DNA from: Liriodendron chinense
Lineage: Eukaryota; Streptophyta; Magnoliopsida; Magnoliales; Magnoliaceae
Length of the DNA: 64,000 nt
Direction: 5' to 3'
Assembly (NCBI GenBank): GCA_003013855.2
Contig: ML058407.1
Coordinates: forward strand, 3,534,001-3,598,000
Shown: in pieces, positions 52,053 to 61,549 of the stretch
Layout: every line of letters starts with the position of its first letter
How positions within the stretch are numbered: position 1 is the stretch's first letter
Position numbers and translations under genes: made by a program
Notes under the pieces: generated by a model
Database searches by the model: none
What the model was told of the DNA's origin: nothing
Seen by the model: only the letters and a program-made list of their open reading frames with translations

Positions 52053-54372
52053 ATGTCCGACCACGAAGAAGAAACTCATCACTTCCCTGCTCTTGAAATG
52101 ACCGAAGCGCAACCTCCAGCGCAACAGCCCGTTGACAATACGCCAATCATACAAGAATTGGCACAAGGAATGAGAGCAATGCAAGAAATGCTCTTGCAAT
52201 TCATGCAAGCACAAACCACCGCAGCAGCCAACAATCAGCTTGGCCCAGTTCAGCAATCTCAACAACCATGCCGGATCCCTCCGGCCTCCAGTTCAAATCA
52301 AGCACAACCATCGGAGTCTGCCCAAGACTACCGACAGCAGCCTCCTCAGCCCTTTGCTATGGGGCATCCTTCTCAATACCTTCCTGCAACAACGGGACCA
52401 TCTCAGAGCATCCCAGTCGCAGGGACTTCTAGTCAGCTTCCAGTCAATCTTGCAAACAACAATCTCAGTAGATCTCAGCATGTCCCTGCCGATGGGACAC
52501 CTTTTCAATTCCAGCACATCCCCGCCGATGGGATTTCAATTCAATTGCCAGCAACAGGGACAGCACTGCGAATGCCCACAATGGGGGTTAGTGTCAAGCC
52601 CACATCAATCAGCGGACAGTGGCGAATACCCAACAAGGGGGTCACTTCCCAGCATCTCAGCCTCCTGCAAACAGGAGCACTTTTCAATTCCAGCACATCC
52701 CCGCCGATGGGATTCCAGTTAATTTCCAGCAATCTTCAATTCAGCAAAATCCAGTTAATTTTCAGCAATCTTCAATTCAGCAAAATCCAATCAATTTCCA
52801 GCAAGTTCCAGTTCAACCTTCAGTATAGTCTCCAGTTCAGTTACCATCATTTCAAGCACAAGTTCATCAGAATCCAGTTCAGTCATCAAATCAACTTCAG
52901 CAACCCGCGGTTGCTTGTCAGCAAGCCCATAGGGTCGAAGACATCGACCACTATGCCGAAGAAGAACGTGCCTTACTCCAGGAGGCACCAGTCGCTCAAA
53001 CAGATCACTCAGGACTGAACGAGTTGCGGGAGCAGTTCCAGATCTTGCAAAATCAGCTTCAGCGACAGCAAGGAATCGACTTACCTTCGACCAAGTTCAG
53101 AGACTTGTGTCCTTTCCCAGATGCTCAAGTACCTCAAAACTTTGAGGTTCCGAAATTCAAGAGATACGATGGCAGCGGTTGTCCCACAGCACATCTCAAG
53201 GCTTTCTGCGGAGAGCTAAGTGCAATCGCAGGAAATGAAGGGGCCCTTATTCGTTTGTTCCAAAAATCTCTGAAGGGCGATGCCCTAGATTGGTACACTT
53301 CATTGGACTGCCACCGCATCAGAACATGGGAACAACTTTCCCAGGCTTTCGTCGACAGATTCGCATACAATCTCAACATGGCACCCCGAAGAGCCGACTC
53401 ACAGCACTCAGGCAAAGGAGTGATGAAACACTATTAGCTTATGTGGGACGTTGGCGAGCTATGGCAGCCAGAATGCGGACACCTATCGACGATGAAGAAC
53501 AAATCTCCATGATTGTTCATTCAACATATCCAGGCATATCCGGGTATCTCATCTCGCATCCATACGCGAACTTCTCGCAGCTAATCCGTGCTGGAGAGCA
53601 AGTCGAAGCAGGAATCCGTGCCGGGACGATTTCCCCATGGCCTCATCAAGCCACTCCAGTCAAGAGGAACAGAGTGGAAGGAAGACCTATCGGGCACGGG
53701 AATGGAAACCGCAGTGGTTCTCCTCCTCGCCCAACAGAGGTAAACAACGTCAACACCACTACTCAAGGAAATCAACATGCTCCCCCACAGGGACGTCAAC
53801 AGTATCAGCAGAATCAAGTCCAGCATCAGCCTCAGCGGTATCAGCCACAACCAAATCATCAGCCACAACCACCTCGACAACAGCAGCAGTTCAGAGGAAA
53901 CGGTCAATACTCATATCAAAATAGGCAAAACTACAGGGAGTTCAGGAAATTTACTCCCCTCTCTCAACCACTCAGTCAAGTCATGGCTACTCTGGTGCAG
54001 AAGCAATTACTTACTCTAATGGCACCTAGGCCTCCTCCTCATCCTCTGCCACCGAATTACCGAGAAAATGAGTATTGTGCCTACCATCAAGGGCGTGGCC
54101 ACGCCACTGATCGATGCTATACTTTGAAGAATGCCATACAAGACTTGATTGATGACCGCAAGATCGTCATCTCGGTCCCTGGAACTTCTCCAGCAGCTTC
54201 CACTAACATCCTTCAGAATCCTCTGCCTCAACATCCGACGGACCCCAGTTCGTCTCGTGGCCCTGCAGTCAATAGTATAGAAGAAGGGGATCATCTCGAT
54301 CGCTTCTTCTCCCCCATCCAATCCATTCACGCCTACACTTATGAGCCAACAAATCCTCCTCCAGTCTTGTAA
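52053..54372 (+). pseudogene. E2 gag, broken by stops and frameshifts
   Basis: It starts at ATG 52053 with the same N-terminus as E1 Gag. One base is missing near 52569 relative to E1, and the ancestral TAG (52589-52591) is also present. A TAG near 52826 (CAG in E1), a frameshift near 53399 within the gag core (RRADL in E1) and a TAA at 54370-54372 (CAA in E1) follow. The gag core lies at about 53260-53480 and the CHHC knuckle YCAYHQGRGHATDRC at about 54074-54118. Between lesions it is very close to E1. Confidence 0.88.
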
Positions 54373-56793
54373 GGGGCAAGTCCCTTTCTTCCTTCAATCT
54401 CCGAGCCAGTAGTGCTCGAAGGAGCACCTCCATATGATATACCAGTTGTTCAAGAGGCACCTTACAACCATTCAAGCTGGGAACCAGTCGTCCTGGAAGG
54501 AGCACAATCATACATTGAGCCCACATACGAACCTGTCATCTTGCAAGGGGCAACTCCAGAACAATCCAATCCGCAATGGAAGGATTACACTCATCAGCAG
54601 CAAGAGCCCGTTGTCTTGGAAGGAGCTCTTCCAGTCAAGCCTGTCATATTGCAAGGGGCAAGTCCCGGAGGCGTATCAATCACGCTACGGCAGCTCGGAC
54701 GAACAGAGAAACCTCCTGCCATATCAAGAGGACCAGTATTCATTCCATGGGAGCCTCCCGCCCCAGGAACAGTCAAGCCAGGACCACGACCTTATGTGGT
54801 CTATGAAGACAAGCCTCGATATTACCCCTTTAGCACAGGCAACAATGTAGTCCTCAAGGCAAAAGCTCCATACGAGGAAGATCTGGTACCTACAACAGCA
54901 CCGTTGCAAGAACCGGTGGTCCTAGAAGGCAAAAGGGAGGAAAACTACAAAGAGGTTCCATGGCATTATCCAGAATGTGCGGAAGTGGGGAACATGAATC
55001 CCAATGGGCGTTGCATCCGAAGAGATAATCAGAACAGAGGAGATATCAAAGGCGCTCTCTCAGGCCTCGGCAACAAAAATGAAGCCGCATACGATGTGGC
55101 GACTCAGCTCAAGTCAATCCCTGCACAAATCTCAGTATGGGAGCTACTCTGCACATCTCGCATACACCGAGAAATGTTTGCCAAAACCTTGAACGATGCT
55201 CATGTCTCCTCCGATACGGCACCAGAAATGATAGCTTTGATGATTGGACAACTCCTGGCTCCGCGCGCCATCACCTTCACAGATAATGAGTTGCCACCAG
55301 AGGGACGTGATCATGGGCGATCCCTCAACATAGCCTTACGATATAAAGACCTCTACGTCCCACTGGTCCTTATCGATAATGGCTCAAGCTTAAATGTCTG
55401 CCCACTCAAGACCGCGGAACGACTAGGAATCAGTCCTTCTTCATTTTGACCAAGCACCATATGTGTCAGAGCATTTGACAACACCCGTCGATCAGTAGAA
55501 GGGGAGGTCGACATAGAGGTACAAATAGGTCCGGAAGTCTCCACCATCACATTCCAAATCTTAGATATATCAGCCTCTTTCAACATGTTGCTCGGACGAC
55601 CGTGGCTGCACAAGGTTGGAGCTGTGCCATCAACCCTGCATCAACGAGTGAAGTATATCTGTGGAAATCAAGTGATCTCTATCCATGCAGAGAAGGAGCT
55701 CATCATTCCTTCCAATGCTGCTGCCACTGAACCAGACATCCCGGTCATCGATATCCAGCACTCTGAAGAAGACATCCCGTTTCACAGTTTCGAATTCGAG
55801 ACTGTAAACTCTATCGCCAATCCAGAACCGATAAGGGTGGATCGTGTCTTTTCACCGGCAGAGCGTCTGAGCCTCAAATACCGAATGAAGAATCACTTCT
55901 AGTCCAGAAAGGTACCTCTGATATATAACCAACGCAAATGGGGACTCGGATACAGGTCAACCTTCATGGACAAGAGAAGGAAGAAATTTCGGTGCTCACC
56001 CATCCAGTTCGTCAAGCCGGGAGAACCTTGCAAAGATCCAGGAGGGAATCAACCGACTGCACTACACAAAGGCCTCCCGATGAGCCTAGTTTGGGCCACG
56101 TGGCCTCCCATTCGATGGGATCAGATTCTCGAACCATCTAAGCCTCCAGAAGAAGAAGAAAAGGATGAAGACGAAGAAGGAAGTCAAATACAGCAGCTTC
56201 AGGACCAGGTTACTCTGACACCTGCTCCCAACCAGGGGCACAACTTGCCCACTTCTCTCAACCAGGGGCACAACCTGCCCATTTCAATCAGCAAGGGGCA
56301 CAACTTGCCCATCTCAGCACCAATCAGCAAGGGGCACGACTTGCCCATCTCTGCAAAGTCAACTTCTTCAATCATCAGCCAAGGACAGAAGCAGCCCATC
56401 CATTGGACCAAGAAAGGGAAGTGGCCAGCCCTGGATTGGTCTGATGTTCAGGTTCCAAACTTGTGTCTCACTGTGGAACCAGACGAACTGCAATGCGAGG
56501 TAAGTGACCCGGGAGGAACTGAGTGCGACTCAGATCCCGAACCCGACCAGCAAGAAGTCATGGTCATTGGGCCAGACCATGATTCTTCGCCCAAAGCATC
56601 AACCCCCACCTCTCCAGGGGAGGGAGTTTGGGGTCCTGAATGGTCATCTGTTCCCCTAACTTTTGAATCAGTCAAAGAGCCATCTGAGGGCTCTGGCTTC
56701 CAAAAAAAATGCCTGTTTAAGCAGCGACCGGAACTTTGGAACAAGTTGGGATCAATCATGGTCTGCAATGCCCGCTTGTTCAAAGTCCCATGA
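54373..56793 (+). pseudogene. E2 Gag C-terminus, protease and linker, broken
   Basis: The EPVVLEGA-type repeats (54400-54940) are followed by the protease site LIDNGSSLNV (from 55369). A TGA at 55447-55449 (CGA in E1) and a TAG at about 55900-55902 (AAG in E1) interrupt it. The linker carries NQGHNLPTS/SKGHDLPIS repeats (56225-56355). The frame continues through a run of eight A at 56702-56709 and closes at TGA 56791-56793, while pol is open in the +1 frame across the same stretch. Confidence 0.85.
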
Positions 56794-58069
56794 ATTTCGA
56801 AAATCCAAAAAAATCAGAAACTTTCAAAAACCAAAAACATCTAGTATTTCCATTTCAGAAAAATCTCAAAAACCAAAAATTATTTCTTTCCCTGCATTCA
56901 ATAGTGTGCCAAGTTCGTCTAAAGAGTCGCATGAGTTTGAAGTCGAATCATATGATTTCGACATCGAATTAGACTTTGAGCTCATGGGTCTGGACTAAGC
57001 TCGAAATGAGGAAGATGATGATCCAGCTCCCGAACTAGAGGATCTCCTCAAAAAGTTCGAATCTAAAGCCAATGTTGTAGCCGATGATTTTGAGATAGTA
57101 AACTTGGGGACGCCTGAGATCCCTAGGGAAGTACGCATTGGAAAATCGTTGCCACTTGAGATGAAACAGAAAATGATAGAGTTCCTAGCTCAAAGATTGT
57201 CCAACTTTGCGTTCTCATATGAAGACATGTCGGGGCTCAATGAAGAGCTCGTTGTACACCATCTGCCAACCAAGGCAGATATGAAGCCAGTGAAGCAGAA
57301 ACTTCGAAGAATGAAGCCAGAATGGGCTCTGAAAGTCCGAGATGAAGTCATCAAACAGTACAACGCGGGATTCTTGGTAGTCTCCAATTACCCTGAATGG
57401 CTCGCCAACATCGTACCAGTACCGAAGAAGGATGGCAAGGTTCGAATGTGCATCGACTTCCGAGATCTCAACAAAGCCAGTCCAAAAGATGACTTCCCTT
57501 TGCCACATATCGACACTCTGGTAGACAACACTGCTGGATACAAGATCTTCTCATTCATGGATGGGTTCTCAGGTTATAATCAGATCAAGATGGCCGTCGA
57601 AGATCGCGAGAAAACATCGTTCATCACTCCCTGGGGAACCTTCTGTTACAGGGTAATGCCGTTTGTTCTGAAGAACGCAGGAGCAACATATCAGCGAGCA
57701 ATGACAGCACTATTCCATGACATGATGAACAAAGAACTTGAAGTATATGTGGACGACATGATCGTCAAATCTCGCACAATTGAAGGACACTTTGAAGATC
57801 TGAAGAAGTTATTCAACAGATTAGAAAAGTACAAGCTCCGTCTCAACCCTCAGAAATGTGTCTTCGGTGCAATGGGAGGTAAGCTCCTCGGCTTTATGGT
57901 GAGCGAGGATGGCATCAGGGTCGATGAGACCAAAACCAGAGCAATCATCGAGATGCCCCCTCCTAGAACAGAGAAAGAAATTCGTGGCTTCCTCGGCAGA
58001 ATTCAATACATCATTCGCTTCATCGCACAGCTCACACCTATCTGTGAGCCCATATTCAAGCTCCTCTGA
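56663..58069 (+). pseudogene. E2 Pol, linker and reverse transcriptase
   Basis: The pol frame is open from 56663 and overlaps the end of the PRO frame. A TAA at 56996-56998 (GAA in E1) follows LDFELMGLD. RT from about 57250 has IDFRDLNKAS, FMDGFSGYNQ and YVDDMIVKS. The otherwise conserved MPFGLKNA reads MPFVLKNA, a change in a strongly conserved RT motif. A TGA at 58067-58069 (CGA in E1) ends the frame after ICEPIFKLL. Confidence 0.88.
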
Positions 58070-60373
58070 AAAAACGTTCCAAAAGAATGGAATGATGATT
58101 GCCAAGTCGCCTTCGACCGCATCAAGAAACATCTCATGAATCCTCCAATCCTAGTGCCACCCACTCCCGGACGACCACTATTGTTATACATCTCGGTAGC
58201 AGCAGAAGCCATCGGCTGTGTCCTCGGCCAACACGACGAAACCGGGAAGAAGGAACAAGCAATATACTATTTGAGTCGAAAGTTCACCGACTACGAGACC
58301 AGGTATTCCCCGATCGAGAAGACTTGCCTCGCCCTAGTCTGGGCAACTCAGCGACTCCGTCAATACATGATTGCATTCCCTATTCTCCTCCTCGCTCACA
58401 TGGATCCGCTCAAGTACCTGTTCGAGAAGCCGGCACTCACTGGAAGGATAGCTAAATGGCAGCTACTCTTGTCTGAGTTTGACATCACCTATGTCACTCA
58501 AAAGGCAATCAAGGGGCAGGCCCTCGCCGATCATCTTGCGGCTCACTCTCTCCTGGACTATCAGCCGCTCAAGACGTTCTTTCCTGATGAAGATCTCTTG
58601 CTCATTGAAGAGGATGAAAAGAAGAAGAAAGATGAATGGACATTATTCTTCGACGGCGCAGCAAATTCTAGAGGGAGTGGTATTGGAGCAATCCTCTACT
58701 CTCCAGATGATGTCCCTATTCCTATCTCGAGGCGCATCGCATTCGAGTGCACCAACAACATGGCAGAGTATGAAGCATGCATCGCTGGCTTAAGGGAAGC
58801 CATAATCTTGGGCGTCAAGAAGCTACGAGTGTTTGGAGACTCACAGCTTATCATCAATCAGACCAATGGCGAATGGAAGACCAAAGACGAGAAGTTGATA
58901 CCATATCATGTGTATCTTGACAATCTGATCGAAGAATTCAAGGAAATCACCTTCTCATACATGCCCAGAGCCAAGAACCAGTTTGCAGATGCTCTCGCCA
59001 CACTTGCATCAATGCTCGAGATACCAAAAGGAGCTTCAGAATGGGAGCTCACAGTCGAAATTCAAGAAGAACCTGCTTTTTGCCTGCAAATAGAAGAAGC
59101 CGAAGTTGTCCCTGACAAACCCTGGTATGCCGACATCAAGCAATATCTCGAAACCCAGGAGTATCCAGAATCAGCAACAGCAACAGATCGCCGAACCATC
59201 CAACGTTTGGCCGGCCAGTTCACCATCAGTGGCGAAGTTCTCTACAAGCGATCCTATAATCACATCCTCCTCCGATGCGTCGATGAAACAGAAGCTGCAA
59301 AGATCATGAAAGAAATACACGAAGGAATCTGTGGCCCACACATGAATGGGCACATGATGGCAAAAAAGATTCTACGACTCGGCTACTATTGGCTCACCAT
59401 GGAGACAGACTGCTGCCAGCACGTCAGAAAATGCTTCAAGTGTCAGGAGCATGCAAATCAAATCCATGCCCCCTCATCAGAGTTATACAACCTGACCACC
59501 CCCTGGCCCTTCTCCATGTGGGGACTCGACATCATCGGCAAAATCAGTCCCAAAGCATCAAATGGTCATGAGTACATACTTGTGGCAGTCGACTACTTCA
59601 CCAAGTGGGTAGAGGCAGCCTCCTACACCACGATTGCAGCATCTCAAGTGATCAAATTCATGAAGAACAACATCATATGTCGGTATGGAATCCCTAATGC
59701 TATCATCATAGATAATGGGACCCCGTTCGTCAACAAGAAGATGGATGACTTCCTCAGCAAATTCAAGATCCAACGTCATCGATCAAGCCCCTACCGTCCC
59801 CAGATGAATGGTGGGGTAGAAGCCGCAAACAAGACAATCGTCAGAATACTCGAGAAGATGGTCGTGACCTATCGAGATTGGTCAGATATGCTCCCATATG
59901 CACTTTGGGCCTATCGAACGTCTGTACGGTCTGCTACGGGTGTTACTCCTTTCGAGCTTACCTATGGAATGGAGGCAGTTCTACCAGTCGAAGTGGAAAT
60001 ACCATCACTACGGGTGTTACTAGAAAGCGGAATTGAAGAAGGGGAATGGCAACGGGCCAGATTCGATCAGTTGCAGCTAGCAGATGAAAAGCGCATGCGT
60101 GCACTAAGTCATTCACAGTGTTATCAGAAAAGGATCGCTCGGGCTTACAACAAGAGAGTCCGAAAAAGAAGTTTCAAGGTAGGCGACATGGTCATGAAGA
60201 AGATTCTACCGTCGCACCTTCCAGATCCCAGAGGAAAGTTCAAACCCTCGTGGGACGGGCCACTGATCGTTAGAGAAGTACTTCCCGGAGGCGCCCTCAG
60301 ACTCACCAACATGAGAGGGGTGGATCTTCCTGAGCCAACCAACGCCGACAATGTGAAGATCTTTCACGAGTAA
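58070..60373 (+). CDS. E2 Pol: RNase H, archaeal-type RNase H and integrase
   Basis: One open stretch of about 767 codons after the TGA; the first ATG is at 58136 (745 aa). The first RNase H again has YISVAAEAIG at the first catalytic position. The archaeal-type RNase H keeps FFDGAA (D173), the AEYEA Glu, FGDSQL and FADALA. Integrase follows without a break: zinc region, D465 (GLDIIGK), D526 (IDNGTPF) and E562 (GGVEAANKT), with the C-terminal WDGPLIV module. E1 has a TAG between RNase H and integrase where E2 reads Gln. It ends at TAA right after KIFHE. Confidence 0.92.
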   Translation, partial: KNVPKEWNDDCQVAFDRIKKHLMNPPILVPPTPGRPLLLYISVAAEAIGCVLGQHDETGKKEQAIYYLSRKFTDYETRYSPIEKTCLALVWATQRLRQYMIAFPILLLAHMDPLKYLFEKPALTGRIAKWQLLLSEFDITYVTQKAIKGQALADHLAAHSLLDYQPLKTFFPDEDLLLIEEDEKKKKDEWTLFFDGAANSRGSGIGAILYSPDDVPIPISRRIAFECTNNMAEYEACIAGLREAIILGVKKLRVFGDSQLIINQTNGEWKTKDEKLIPYHVYLDNLIEEFKEITFSYMPRAKNQFADALATLASMLEIPKGASEWELTVEIQEEPAFCLQIEEAEVVPDKPWYADIKQYLETQEYPESATATDRRTIQRLAGQFTISGEVLYKRSYNHILLRCVDETEAAKIMKEIHEGICGPHMNGHMMAKKILRLGYYWLTMETDCCQHVRKCFKCQEHANQIHAPSSELYNLTTPWPFSMWGLDIIGKISPKASNGHEYILVAVDYFTKWVEAASYTTIAASQVIKFMKNNIICRYGIPNAIIIDNGTPFVNKKMDDFLSKFKIQRHRSSPYRPQMNGGVEAANKTIVRILEKMVVTYRDWSDMLPYALWAYRTSVRSATGVTPFELTYGMEAVLPVEVEIPSLRVLLESGIEEGEWQRARFDQLQLADEKRMRALSHSQCYQKRIARAYNKRVRKRSFKVGDMVMKKILPSHLPDPRGKFKPSWDGPLIVREVLPGGALRLTNMRGVDLPEPTNADNVKIFHE

Positions 60374-60872
60374 GTTATTCTGACCTTATCAAAGGTTACT
60401 TTAATAGAGCTGAAGTCAAGAGGTCGAAGCTAAGACCTCTGAGAAATCATTTCCGTCCACCAACAAGTGTTTCAAATAAGAGGATTCAAAAAGAGGAAAA
60501 TACAAAAAAAAGGGGGGAATTCAAAAGGAAAAGACAAAAAAAAAGGGGGAGAGAAAAAGAATAAAAAAAAAAAAAGAGAGAAGAAGAAAAGAGAAAGAAA
60601 AAGGGAAGCCAAAGAAAGGCACTCAAGAGAAAAAAAAAATCAATCCAAGAAGAAACACAGTCATCCATCCATTCATCTCAGAGAGGTCTTTAGCAAAGAC
60701 CGACAGCTCTATTATCGTAACTTAGGATAAGGGCTGAAAGACTGCCATCGGCCGGCAACGACGGATTCCCGACCTCTAGCTGCCGCAGTTATCCAGAGAT
60801 CCAGAAAAAAAGAAAAAGAAAAAGAAAAGAAAAAGAAAAAGAAAAAGAAAATGTGTGCCTAAACAAAGAGGG
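60374..60872 (+). other. Purine-rich spacer after E2 pol
   Basis: It contains a perfect 7-bp inverted repeat AGAGGTC..GACCTCT (60419-60440), a ~180-bp almost pure A/G tract (60475-60650) and an (AAAAAG)n run (60805-60850). The Lys-rich frame 60467-60730 is a composition artefact. Confidence 0.65.
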
Positions 60873-61087
60873 CGGAGTGAAAACCCGAAAGGGCGCTCCG
60901 AGTAAAAACAGTTGGCATACAGCGGACTTGGTGAAAACCTGAAAGGGCGCCAAGGGTAAAAACAGCATAGCTGCTAAGGGGCAGGCAAGATCAAATACCC
61001 GGGACGTGGTGAAAACCCGAAAGGGCGCCACGGGCAAAAATAACGGGAAAAGGCCTGCTGTAGTGAAAACTCGAAAGAGCACTACAG
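60873..61087 (+). ncRNA. Four-hairpin GAAA-tetraloop cluster of E2
   Basis: Hairpins lie at 60873-60900 (stem CGGAG/CTCCG), 60927-60954 (CTTGG/CCAAG), 61005-61032 (CGTGG/CCACG) and 61058-61087 (CTGTAG/CTACAG). All enclose TGAAAACCCGAAAGGGCG or a variant. The inner stem is CCC/GGG with a GAAA loop; in the fourth it is CTC/GAG and in the second CCT/GGG (a U-G pair). Each hairpin is followed by a GTAAAAACAG-like linker. Stem pairs change together, which argues for a selected RNA structure in the sense RNA. Confidence 0.65.
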
Positions 61088-61549
61088 GAAAAATGGTTCA
61101 AATAAAAAAAAAATGAAAAGTGCAGGTACCAAGAAGTCAGACAATCCAGATCGGTTCAAGCAGTGATAGTTCAAGAACAAGAAGAAGTGTAGTCAGGAAC
61201 GAAGAACTCTACAAACTCTGACAATCTCAGGAAGCAAGAGTTTCCATTGCCTACATCTCTAGGGAACCAAAGGATCAAGCAAGTCAAATCTCGAGACATC
61301 GGTCAAATCATTGGCCGAGCCCCAGTTCTGATTCCTATATCCCGACACAAAATCCAGACACACTCACAAGACAACTCATGGCGCAATAGATTCTCAAAAA
61401 GTTTTCTTCTTTTTCATTAAAGGCATCATATTTCTTTTACATATCATACCATCTTTTTCAAAAAATACAAAATTTTTTCATCATCATCAATCATATATGC
61501 AAAAAAGAATGTGCAGGTGGCCAACACAATCAATCTCTACCCTCCTCCT
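61088..61549. other. Convergent spacer of E2, antisense-gene side
   Basis: Corresponds to E1 13714-14202 inverted. No coding signal. Confidence 0.6.

Noticed and set aside
54016..54526. Long frames on the strand opposite to gag (also at 20120-20953 and 21315-21641)
   Set aside because: Shadows of the gag frame with no similarity to known proteins.
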